Origin: Bacillota bacterium
GTDB lineage: Bacteria > Bacillota_I > Bacilli_A > Acholeplasmatales > Acholeplasmataceae
Direction of reading: 5' to 3'
Assembly: GCA_023431045.1 (NCBI GenBank)
Contig: JAEYXZ010000080.1
Coordinates: 1-7,614 of the forward strand
Length of the DNA stretch: 7,614 nt
Under the pieces are notes generated by a model, which was given only the letters and a program-made list of their open reading frames with translations, searched no databases and had not been told where the DNA came from. Positions within the stretch are counted from its first letter, which is position 1; every line of letters begins with the position of its first letter. Below are positions 1-6,655 of the stretch, piece by piece. The position numbers and the translations under genes were made by a program.

Positions 1-666
1 ACTGAATATGTTCCACTTTACCAAAAGAAGATCATCCAAACTGCAAACGCGATGGGTAAACCAGTCATTACTGCAACCCATATGCTAGAATCAATGACAA
101 CCTTCCCAAGACCAACTAGAGCTGAGGCAAGTGATGTTGCGAATGCTATCTTAGATGGAACTGATGCGATTATGTTATCGGGTGAAACTGCGAACGGCGA
201 TTATCCAGTTGAATCCGTTAGAACTATGGATAAAATTGCTAGAGCGGTCGAACCAACGCTTAAATATGATGCGATTCTAGATCGTTCGATTCACTCATCT
301 TTAAAAACAGTTAATGATGCGATTGGGGTCTCAGTTGCACAATCTGCATTAATTATTGATCAAGTGAAATTAGTGGTTGCCTTCACTGAAACAGGTGGTA
401 CAGCTAAACGTTTGGTTAAGTTCCGTCCATCCGTGCCTGTTGTTGCAGTTACTGACAATCTAGACACTTGTACAAGACTCACCTATTATAATGGCGTGAT
501 TCCATTCTATGAAGAAAATCCAACTGATTATGTTGATTATGATAAGACTGCAATTAAAGTGGCAAAGCAATTAGGATATAAATCTGGTGACCAAATTATC
601 ATTACATCAGGCTGGGCTCAAAAACACGGAACCACAAATACTTTACGTATTATAGAAATTAGATAA
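1..666 (+). CDS. pyk: Pyruvate kinase, C-terminal part (5' end outside window)
   Basis: Pyruvate kinase transfers phosphate from phosphoenolpyruvate to ADP, the last ATP-yielding step of glycolysis, in the cytoplasm. The reading frame is open from base 1, and the codons before the first ATG (position 52) read TEYVPLYQKKIIQTANA, which is normal Pyk sequence. The gene therefore starts upstream and the ATG is internal. About 221 residues are visible, compared with roughly 475 in a full enzyme. Seen here are the substrate/metal loop ATHMLESM (fragment residues 25-32), the block PTRAEASDVANAI, and SGET at 60-63. The C-terminal effector domain follows, with TETGGTAKRLVKFRP and a final GTTN segment, which in this family belongs to the fructose-1,6-bisphosphate or sugar-phosphate site. 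No extra PEP-utiliser domain is present. A hairpin terminator follows 10 bases after the stop, so the gene is transcribed separately from pfkA. Confidence 0.96.
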   Translation, partial: TEYVPLYQKKIIQTANAMGKPVITATHMLESMTTFPRPTRAEASDVANAILDGTDAIMLSGETANGDYPVESVRTMDKIARAVEPTLKYDAILDRSIHSSLKTVNDAIGVSVAQSALIIDQVKLVVAFTETGGTAKRLVKFRPSVPVVAVTDNLDTCTRLTYYNGVIPFYEENPTDYVDYDKTAIKVAKQLGYKSGDQIIITSGWAQKHGTTNTLRIIEIR

Positions 667-675
667 TTACTAAAC

Positions 676-708
676 AAACTCTTGATTGCTCGCAATTAAG
701 AGTTTTTT
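676..708 (+). terminator. Rho-independent terminator of pyk
   Basis: A 14-bp stem (676-689 with 692-705, one G-T pair) has only two unpaired bases in strict pairing, in practice a CTCG tetraloop. It runs into a T tract at 703-708. It lies just after the pyk stop codon and ends that transcript before the pfkA promoter. Confidence 0.9.
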
Positions 709-747
709 GTTTGAGTTATAACATCAACTACATCAAAATGGTTTGTA

Positions 748-756
748 TGTTATAAT
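748..756 (+). promoter_or_regulatory. Extended -10 promoter of pfkA operon
   Basis: TGTTATAAT (TG at 748-749, TATAAT at 751-756) is a perfect extended -10 element. No good -35 hexamer sits 16-18 bases upstream, as is common for extended -10 promoters. The predicted start near 763 gives a leader of about 27 bases, which holds the AAGGAG ribosome binding site at 774-779, 10 bases before the ATG. The stretch ATGTTATAA (747-755) also forms an inverted repeat with TTATAACAT at 716-724. Confidence 0.75.
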
Positions 757-789
757 TATCTACGATAATGATGAAGGAGATAAATCAAG

Positions 790-1740
790 ATGAAAATAGC
801 AGTATTAACATCCGGTGGCGATGCACCAGGAATGAATGCAGCCATTCGTGCAGTTGTTCGAACTGGGATTGCCATGGGACATGAAATGTTTGGTGTTCAA
901 GATGGTTATCAAGGATTATTAGAAGATCGTATTATCCCACTAACAAGCAAGGATATGTCTGGTATGTTATCAAGTGGTGGAACAATGCTTGGAACATCAA
1001 GAGTTCCAGAGTTTAAAGAAGTACCAGTCCAAAAAGTAGCGATTGATAATTTAAATAATAGAGATATAAAAGCATTAATCGTCATTGGAGGTGATGGTTC
1101 TTATCGTGGTGCGCTAGCACTTCATGAATTAGGACTTCAAACCATAGGGTTACCTGGCACGATTGATAATGACGTTTATGGAACGGATTATACGATTGGA
1201 TTTCATACCGCTGTGAATACGATTGTTGAAGCCATCGATAAACTAAGAGACACCTCATCTTCTCATCGCCGTTGTTCAATCATTGAAGTGATGGGGAGAA
1301 CTTCAGGTGATTTAGCATTATATGCCGGTATCTGTGGTGGAGCTGAATTTATTATTACCCCTGAAAATCCAATTAATAAAGAATTAATTATTTCGACCTT
1401 AAAGAAACATCAACAAGAAGGTAGACGTCACGCGATTATTGTTGTGACTGAACAACAATTTGATGTACATAAACTTGCTGCTGAGATTTCAATTAAATCT
1501 GGATTTAATTCTCGAGCAACCGTCCTTGGATACATCCAAAGAGGTGGAAGACCGGTTCCTCAAGATCGGATCTTAGCATCTCGAATGGGTAGTTATGCAG
1601 TTGAGATGATCATTGAAGGCATTTCAGGTGAATGTATTGGAATTCAAAACGATACACTTGTTCATTCGCCACTAAAAAATATAGTTGATCATCAAAAACC
1701 AAGAGCAGAGCTTTATAAACTCGTTAGGAAGATATCATAA
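790..1740 (+). CDS. pfkA: 6-phosphofructokinase, ATP-dependent PfkA family
   Basis: Phosphorylates fructose 6-phosphate to fructose 1,6-bisphosphate with ATP, the committed step of glycolysis, normally as a cytoplasmic tetramer. The 316-residue length fits the bacterial family (about 320). Visible motifs are the N-terminal ATP loop TSGGDAPGMNAA (7-18), GGDGS (100-104), and PGTIDND with the catalytic aspartate D126 (D127 in E. coli numbering). SSSHRRC follows with substrate-binding R161, then MGR (168-170) and RATVLGYIQRGG (242-253). G103 in GGDGS marks the ATP-using type, since PPi enzymes usually have Asp there. The effector arginines R20 and R24 are kept. By remembered alignment, E. coli H249 (fructose-6-phosphate binding) is Tyr248 and the effector residue R54 is Ser53. 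The ATG is supported by AAGGAG upstream. The stop overlaps the next start by one base. Confidence 0.97.
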   Translation: MKIAVLTSGGDAPGMNAAIRAVVRTGIAMGHEMFGVQDGYQGLLEDRIIPLTSKDMSGMLSSGGTMLGTSRVPEFKEVPVQKVAIDNLNNRDIKALIVIGGDGSYRGALALHELGLQTIGLPGTIDNDVYGTDYTIGFHTAVNTIVEAIDKLRDTSSSHRRCSIIEVMGRTSGDLALYAGICGGAEFIITPENPINKELIISTLKKHQQEGRRHAIIVVTEQQFDVHKLAAEISIKSGFNSRATVLGYIQRGGRPVPQDRILASRMGSYAVEMIIEGISGECIGIQNDTLVHSPLKNIVDHQKPRAELYKLVRKIS

Positions 1741-2780
1741 TGAATAAAACAAAAATTATTGCATCATTAGGTGCTGCAAGTGCCACAAAACAAGAGATTA
1801 AAAGTTTAATCAACGCTGGAGTAAACGTACTCGCATTTGAGTTCCAAACTGAAACGATCGAACAACATGATGATCGTTTAGCACTTGTTAATGAACTCAA
1901 CCGTGAACAAAATACTTTCGTTTCAACATTCGCCTACATGGGACCAGATTTAAAGGATTTAGATTATGCTGTTAGAGCTCAATATGATTTCATTTGTGTG
2001 TATGCTGATAATGGTAAGAAACTTCAAGAAGTGCGTAATCAAATCAATGATTTAGGTGGTAAAGATATTCAACTAGTGGCAAGACTTTTTAATGAAGAAT
2101 CATTAATGAATATTGATGACATCATTAAAGTTGCCGATGCAGTCTACTTTAATGCAGGAAAACTCGCAGAAAAGTTAGAACTCATTCAATTACCACTGAA
2201 TCAATCAATTGTGACTGAAAAGTGTCTTCAAGCAGGTAAACCACTTATTGTTGGTAACTCGATGTTACTCTCAATGACGGTGACTGAAAGACCGATGAAG
2301 TCAGAAGTCTATGATGTCTATAATGCTATTAAAGAAGGAGCTTCTGCATTAACGCTTAATGGTGAAACGATGATGGGTAAAGATCCTAGTCTTGCAGTTT
2401 CAACCTTAATGGAACTTATCCTTGCGGCAGAAGAGGAGGTTGATTACGATCTCTTAAGTAAGAACTTCTATATGGGGAAATCTAATGAAGATGCAATGGC
2501 TCAAAGTGCATCTCAGATGGTCAATGATTATGATGTGAATGTAATCCTTGCAGATAGTAAAAAGATTGCAAAATCATTATCTAAATATCACTCATATGCA
2601 AGCATCGTCACCGTCGTTAAATCAGATAAAGAAGCGAAGAGCTTAGGGTTATACTTTGGTATCATCCCAGTCTTATCAAAAGATGCAGCAGCTGAATTAT
2701 TTATCGCCTTAGGACTTAATCCTGCTGACTTTGTCTTAGAAGTAACAAAGAACTCAACCCAACTATTACAACTTAAGTAA
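1740..2780 (+). CDS. Pyruvate-kinase-like protein, probable catalytically inactive paralogue
   Basis: Its 346 residues align with pyruvate kinase along the A and C domains, but the B domain is gone. The DTKGPEIRTG-like region appears as AYMGPDLKD (M67-D70 core) and passes straight to the DFIC strand, so about 100 residues are missing. Key residues are replaced: substrate-binding Arg by A32, the K+-ligand Asn and Ser by E34 and Q36, catalytic Lys by R115, the metal-binding Glu after it by F117, metal Asp of RGDLG by K141, and Thr of ATQML by N173. NGET (207-210) and the fold framework survive. The C domain keeps its strands but lacks the TxSGxTA effector loop. The start shares a base with the pfkA stop (TAATG), implying translational coupling. 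The frame is intact and the protein long, so this is not a decaying gene. A regulatory partner of Pyk or PfkA is inferred, not shown. Confidence 0.9.
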   Translation: MNKTKIIASLGAASATKQEIKSLINAGVNVLAFEFQTETIEQHDDRLALVNELNREQNTFVSTFAYMGPDLKDLDYAVRAQYDFICVYADNGKKLQEVRNQINDLGGKDIQLVARLFNEESLMNIDDIIKVADAVYFNAGKLAEKLELIQLPLNQSIVTEKCLQAGKPLIVGNSMLLSMTVTERPMKSEVYDVYNAIKEGASALTLNGETMMGKDPSLAVSTLMELILAAEEEVDYDLLSKNFYMGKSNEDAMAQSASQMVNDYDVNVILADSKKIAKSLSKYHSYASIVTVVKSDKEAKSLGLYFGIIPVLSKDAAAELFIALGLNPADFVLEVTKNSTQLLQLK

Positions 2781-2788
2781 GACCACGC

Positions 2789-2813
2789 AAACCACCTTTT
2801 CGTAGGTGGTTTT
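2789..2813 (+). terminator. Rho-independent terminator of pfkA operon
   Basis: A 9-bp perfect stem (2789-2797 with 2804-2812) has the six-base loop TTTCGT and a short T run (2810-2813). It lies 8 bases after the stop of the pyruvate-kinase-like gene. Confidence 0.85.
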
Positions 2814-2859
2814 CGTTATATGCACTTTATCGGCTTTGTAATGGTAAATACAGTTTAAA

Positions 2860-2870
2860 TGTTATATAAT
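2860..2870 (+). promoter_or_regulatory. Promoter -10 region of the sugar transferase gene
   Basis: TGTTATATAAT contains TATAAT at 2865-2870, and also TG-n-TATATA as an extended -10 at 2860-2868. No convincing -35 is seen (TGGTAA at 2842-2847 matches only half). The GGGAG ribosome binding site at 2890-2894 lies 10 bases before the ATG at 2905. Confidence 0.65.
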
Positions 2871-2904
2871 AATAAGACAATGAGGGAATGGGAGCGAAAT
2901 TATA

Positions 2905-4380
2905 ATGAACAAATACAAAGCACTCTGGCATGGGACTTTTGTAAGAACCATCGAATTTGCGCTTGATATGTTGGTTATGCTGTTTAGTTTGTTTACAGTT
3001 GTACAGGTAAACTTACTTTTACGTGGGGGAGAATTACCAAACTATGAAGCATTAGTATCTGAATATTGGTCAGAAAAGTGGCCATTTGTTGTTGGGTATA
3101 TGATTATTGCTGCAATCTTATTTAAAATTTATAATACATCAATCATCTATCGAACTTATGCTTCAACGATGAAGAATATACTACTCGCTTTGTTTTTTAC
3201 AAATGTGATTTTAATAATGGTCGCATTTATTCAAGGAACTGGTGACAATTATATTTTTAACCCTCCTTTATATTCTTTTGCAGTAATTGGTATTGAGTTA
3301 ATTATCTTTACGGTATTTAAATTTGTTATGTTTCTAATTTTCTCTAAATTCAATAGACAATCTGTTTTGATTGTTGGACCTAAAAAAGAAGTTGATGAAC
3401 TCGCAAAACAGTTCTTCATTAATAAAGATCATTTTAAAAAAGTAAAATATATATTTTATGTTAATAACAATGATCAAATCAAAGAAGGTATTTATAACTT
3501 CATTGATCAAGTTGACTGTGTGTATATAACACAATCGCTTAATAAAATTGCCAAGGAAGCAGTTTTGAACTATAGTGCGTTAACGCATTATAAACAAGTC
3601 TATATTGTTCCAGAAGTTTATGAAATCACAATGCTAGGTTCTACTTTTGACCGGGTTGATGATACAATGGTTTTAAAGAGCGAGAATATGCATTTATCAT
3701 TTGAAATGAGATTCTTAAAACGAACAATTGATTTAATTGTTTCTACCATCGGATTAATCGTTGCTGGAATTCCAATGTTGATTGTTGCACTCATTGTTAA
3801 GTTACAAGATGGTGGATCAGTATTTTATCGACAAAAAAGATTCAAAAGAAACAATAAACCCTTCTATATTTTAAAATTCAGATCAATGACTGAAAAACAA
3901 AGCAAAGAAGATGAACAAAAATTATCAACCACACATGATGCTAGAGTTACAGCTTTTGGCAAATTCATTCGAGCAACAAGACTTGACGAACTTCCACAAT
4001 TAATCAATGTTTTCAAAGGCGAAATGAGTTTGGTTGGACCTAGACCATTTATGGAGTCTGTTGTTGATGAGGCAATGAGTGAAAATCCAGATTTTAGATA
4101 CCGAAGTAATGTAAAACCTGGTATTACTGGTCTTGCACAAATTTACGGCCGTTATGATACGACTCCTGCAGAACGTTTAAGATATGATTTAATGTATGTT
4201 AGAAAATCAAGTCTATGGTTAGATATTAAGATAGTTTTCTTAACTATTATTACAATACTTTCCAAAGAAGCCGGACTTGGACGTCCAAAAAACTTAACGT
4301 TTATTGAACTACTGGATTTAGAAAAGAAATCGCTTGATCGCCTTAATTGTGAAGATTATGAGGCGTATGAAATAAAATAA
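2905..4380 (+). CDS. Polyprenyl-phosphate sugar-1-phosphate transferase (WbaP/CapM-type bacterial sugar transferase)
   Basis: This membrane phosphoglycosyl transferase moves a sugar phosphate from a nucleotide sugar to a polyprenyl phosphate, the first step of a surface polysaccharide or glycoconjugate. At 491 residues it has the long polytopic architecture. There are four hydrophobic segments (about 16-39, 60-77, 93-111, 122-146), then a Rossmann-like soluble domain (about 153-250, opening SVLIVGPKKE). Next is a fifth hydrophobic helix (275-298) with the helix-breaking P290 typical of a re-entrant membrane helix. The catalytic domain follows, with KFRSM (324-328), the Asp-Glu catalytic dyad D361/E362 in LDELPQ, SLVGPRP (375-381) and KPGITGLAQ (404-412). 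A tail of about 45 residues runs past the last hydrophobic stretch. The sugar specificity cannot be read. No other glycan genes are adjacent, which is unusual for this family. Confidence 0.93.
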   Translation: MNKYKALWHGTFVRTIEFALDMLVMLFSLFTVVQVNLLLRGGELPNYEALVSEYWSEKWPFVVGYMIIAAILFKIYNTSIIYRTYASTMKNILLALFFTNVILIMVAFIQGTGDNYIFNPPLYSFAVIGIELIIFTVFKFVMFLIFSKFNRQSVLIVGPKKEVDELAKQFFINKDHFKKVKYIFYVNNNDQIKEGIYNFIDQVDCVYITQSLNKIAKEAVLNYSALTHYKQVYIVPEVYEITMLGSTFDRVDDTMVLKSENMHLSFEMRFLKRTIDLIVSTIGLIVAGIPMLIVALIVKLQDGGSVFYRQKRFKRNNKPFYILKFRSMTEKQSKEDEQKLSTTHDARVTAFGKFIRATRLDELPQLINVFKGEMSLVGPRPFMESVVDEAMSENPDFRYRSNVKPGITGLAQIYGRYDTTPAERLRYDLMYVRKSSLWLDIKIVFLTIITILSKEAGLGRPKNLTFIELLDLEKKSLDRLNCEDYEAYEIK

Positions 4381-4401
4381 ATCAATCAACTCAAGCACCA
4401 G

Positions 4402-4758
4402 TTGACAGACATGCATAACCTAAGAGCTGCAGATACCAATGTCAATTCAACTAGAAGTAACAATGTATTTATCAATCAAGTTTATAATGCTGGTGGACTT
4501 GGTAATTATAATAGTAAGTGGTATCCAGGTGATGAACATCGGGGTGATGTTGCTAGAATCATATTTTATATGGATATTCGCTGGGGTAATGATACTCATA
4601 TCTCAAACATTGGTGATCTTGCAACATTTAAAGCATGGCATGAAGCAGATCCTGTCAATGCATTTGAAATAAACCGAAATAATGTCATTTATGGATATCA
4701 GCATAATAGAAATCCATTTATTGATCATCCAGAATTAGTTAATATGATTTACTCATAA
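4402..4758 (+). pseudogene. Endonuclease I family nuclease, 5'-truncated remnant
   Basis: The 3' portion of a secreted-type endonuclease I (EndA/Bsn-like, PF04231) is clear. It has TDMHNLRAAD with downstream VNSTRSN, WYPGDEHRGDVARIIFYM, the DPV..FE.NRNNVIYG block, and the family's ending NRNPFIDHPELVNMIY. The upstream half is absent, including the signal peptide and the conserved REHxWPxS segment with the catalytic histidine. The frame is open back to the stop of the preceding gene at 4378-4380. The only start before the conserved block is TTG at 4402, without a ribosome binding site or promoter. Roughly 118 residues remain of a protein usually well over 200. The remaining frame is undamaged, so the loss is either recent or the fragment is still translated by readthrough or re-initiation. 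A nuclease-dead relic at a deletion junction is the best reading. Confidence 0.8.
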
Positions 4759-4768
4759 AAGAGCATTG

Positions 4769-4805
4769 AAAACGGGTCTTGTTCAAATTGAACAAAACCC
4801 GTTTT
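4769..4805. terminator. Bidirectional terminator between convergent genes
   Basis: An 18-bp inverted repeat (4769-4786 and 4788-4805) has one C-A mismatch and a single central base. The core TTGTTCAA-A-TTGAACAA is perfect. A-rich on the left and T-rich on the right (TTTTATTTT), it can end transcripts from the endonuclease side and from the minus-strand gene, whose stop is at 4809-4811. Confidence 0.88.
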
Positions 4806-4808
4806 ATT

Positions 4809-6512
4809 TTATGATTTAGTTAATAAGTCCAATAAACTCATAGCAGCCATCTGTGGCCCTTTTTGTTCATATCCTGGAATTGCAAGTTGAGTATATAATA
4901 CACCGACTTTAACACCAGTTTCATATAATTTATTAAAGTATTTTTTTAATAGCTTTTCTGCAAGTTCTTTATGTTGAACTGCTCCAAATGGATTTGCAAA
5001 ATAACTCTCACTCATACCGATTTCAGAAGTTGTTCCTTTGGCTAGTCTAGCACCTTTTTCAAAGATTGGTAAAACATCTTCTAAACGTTCAAAAATTTCA
5101 ATTCCTTGTTTGGTTTCATAATAGTTATTAGCGTATAAGACATAATCAATATTATGAGGTTTAGTAATGAAATAATAAGGGGAAGCTGGAAGAATGACTC
5201 TTGCATTGACTTTATTAGGATTTAAAAATACTGCTCGATCCATTTGATGATAAGCATAACCTTGATCAAGATCATCAAGTCTAACAAATGCTCCAATTTC
5301 TGTACCAATCGATTTTACTTTTCCATGATCTTCATAGAAGATACCCATATCATCATAGATAATATTAATTTCATTAATTTTATCTTTACCGACAAGTCTT
5401 AACGCTTCAATGGCTTCAGACTTTCCTGCACCACTATCACCAATTAAGACGATATTCTTAATCTTTCCGTCATTTAGAATGAGTTCAACCATTGCACCAT
5501 GAATTGGGAGTTTTCCTTCATCTTGAGCTTTAACATTGTGAAGTGTAAGTAACATCTTTTTAGCATAACCAAAATAATCATTTTTGTCATCTTTTGTGAC
5601 AGTACCAATATAGATGTTTTCTTTCTTATCATAAAAGTAGGTTCCATCAAATTCCTTTTGATCAATACCAAAGAAATAAATAATATCCGGTTTCTTATGT
5701 TTGAAATCCTCAAAGGAAGCAGTTTCAAATAAAGAACCAAGGGATACTGCATGATGCAAGAAGTCACGATGGGTATACATATAAGCCAAATAGTTACCAA
5801 TCCATAATGGGTAAATTACCCATTCTGATTCATCAAATGTTAATCCAGAGAGCGGATTAACTTTGACAGGTTTAAATAGACCTGTACGAGTGTTTGCTTT
5901 ACTATAGATAATAAGTGGTGGTCTAACGATTAAGGAACTAATAAATGCTTGGTGAGGTAAATCTTTATATAAGACTGATTTACTCCAGGGATTAGCAACA
6001 AACATTAAATTTGCATTCGTACCAGCTGGAAGCTGACGAAGCATATTAAAGTTTGTTCCTTTAATCTTTTGAGCAACCGTACGATATAGTCTAACAATTA
6101 AGGTTGTAAATTCACTTGAAGCATCAACTAATCTTTGTGAGGAAATGAGTTCATCATAAGGTTTAATTTGATTGAAGAAACCATATCTTTCTATCCGTCT
6201 CCAGTAATCATAGAATTCTTCAGTGAACTCATAAAAGGATTCTCTGTAAGTTTCTTTGATAAAAAAATCTTTACTCTTTGAAATATCTTCAAAATCCCAA
6301 ACCAATAAGGCAGTATAGACATCAATAATCTTGTGTAGTTTCTCATCTAGAATCCAAGCATAATTAATTCTAGAATCTTTCTTTAGTGTTTTTATGAAGG
6401 ATGCTAAAACAGCACTAAAAGGCTTAGAAGTTAAGACCTTAGCTTCATTCTGACAGGTTACTTTATCAAAATTTAGAATGATATTATTCTCAGTTAAAAT
6501 ATAGTCTTTCAT
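4809..6512 (-). CDS. PEP carboxykinase/HPr kinase superfamily P-loop protein, function unknown
   Basis: The C-terminal half (about 300-567) of this 567-residue cytoplasmic protein has the PEPCK/HprK nucleotide-binding fold. It shows DYFGYAKKM (K318/K319), H338 in IHGAMV, Walker A GDSGAGKS (358-365) and Asp-Asp D387/D388 in IIYDDMG. These match His, P-loop Lys and the metal-binding aspartates of ATP-type PEPCK, while the spelling HGAMV...GDSGAGKSE is closer to HPr kinase. The PEPCK motif GTERG, whose Arg binds PEP, reads GTTSE here (493-497), and the downstream ESYFANPFG block resembles TFSACFGAPF. The N-terminal 300 residues match nothing I recognise. No HprK C-terminal signature is seen. It is therefore unlikely to be a true carboxykinase, and a small-molecule or protein kinase is inferred. 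The ATG follows AGGAGG by 4 bases. It is a monocistronic gene with its own promoter, divergent from the SGNH hydrolase gene. Confidence 0.85.
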   Translation of the reverse strand: MKDYILTENNIILNFDKVTCQNEAKVLTSKPFSAVLASFIKTLKKDSRINYAWILDEKLHKIIDVYTALLVWDFEDISKSKDFFIKETYRESFYEFTEEFYDYWRRIERYGFFNQIKPYDELISSQRLVDASSEFTTLIVRLYRTVAQKIKGTNFNMLRQLPAGTNANLMFVANPWSKSVLYKDLPHQAFISSLIVRPPLIIYSKANTRTGLFKPVKVNPLSGLTFDESEWVIYPLWIGNYLAYMYTHRDFLHHAVSLGSLFETASFEDFKHKKPDIIYFFGIDQKEFDGTYFYDKKENIYIGTVTKDDKNDYFGYAKKMLLTLHNVKAQDEGKLPIHGAMVELILNDGKIKNIVLIGDSGAGKSEAIEALRLVGKDKINEINIIYDDMGIFYEDHGKVKSIGTEIGAFVRLDDLDQGYAYHQMDRAVFLNPNKVNARVILPASPYYFITKPHNIDYVLYANNYYETKQGIEIFERLEDVLPIFEKGARLAKGTTSEIGMSESYFANPFGAVQHKELAEKLLKKYFNKLYETGVKVGVLYTQLAIPGYEQKGPQMAAMSLLDLLTKS

Positions 6513-6541
6513 AGGTCCTCCTCATGAAAATAACTATGACT

Positions 6542-6550
6542 ATTATAACA
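6542..6550 (-). promoter_or_regulatory. Extended -10 promoter of the PEPCK-like gene
   Basis: On the minus strand this reads TGTTATAAT, the same nine bases as in the pfkA promoter, and no good -35 is seen. The predicted transcript starts about 22 bases before the ATG, and AGGAGG (complement of 6517-6522) lies within that leader. Confidence 0.75.
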
Positions 6551-6609
6551 TGTATTATCACTCATTTGTTGACTTTAATTGGTCTAAAAGTTTTAAGTAA
6601 AAGTGCCAG

Positions 6610-6627
6610 TATATCATTCATGATATA
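6610..6627. repeat. Perfect 8-bp-arm palindrome overlapping a promoter (operator candidate)
   Basis: TATATCAT-TC-ATGATATA has two perfect 8-base arms around a two-base centre. Its right arm overlaps the -10 element of the hydrolase gene, where a repressor would block RNA polymerase. No T tract follows, so it is not a terminator. The composition is very AT-rich, so chance is possible. Confidence 0.5.
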
Positions 6628-6629
6628 AT
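6621..6629 (+). promoter_or_regulatory. Extended -10 promoter of the SGNH hydrolase gene
   Basis: TGATATAAT (TG at 6621-6622, TATAAT at 6624-6629) predicts a transcript start near 6636. That leaves about 20 bases of leader to the ATG at 6656 but only about 5 to the in-frame ATG at 6641, which helps choose the later start. A TTGACT at 6569-6574 is too far upstream to serve as its -35. Confidence 0.75.
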
Positions 6630-6655
6630 GTCATTATTGGATGGGGGATGAAAAA

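Noticed and set aside
1082..1279. 65-residue open frame on the minus strand
   Set aside because: It lies inside pfkA codons for GGDGS to SSSH, has no ribosome binding site or recognisable sequence, and is a shadow of the real gene.
1740..2780. Decaying pyk pseudogene
   Set aside because: The frame is intact over 346 codons, translationally coupled, and the lost residues are replaced within a preserved fold with a clean B-domain deletion, which looks like a maintained protein.
3334..3534. 66-residue minus-strand open frame
   Set aside because: Antisense to the Rossmann-like part of the sugar transferase; composition is that of an AT-rich shadow.
4439..4672. 77-residue plus-strand open frame with hydrophobic stretches
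   Set aside because: It is the shifted frame of the endonuclease I remnant, whose own frame shows the clear family motifs.
5474..5800. 108-residue minus-strand open frame
   Set aside because: It is the out-of-frame reading of the PEPCK-like gene, just upstream of its P-loop; no motif or ribosome binding site.
4809..6512. Genuine ATP-dependent PEP carboxykinase (pckA) or HPr kinase (hprK)
   Set aside because: The PEP-binding Arg motif of PckA is replaced by GTTSE, and the HprK C-terminal signature and usual length of about 310 residues do not match.
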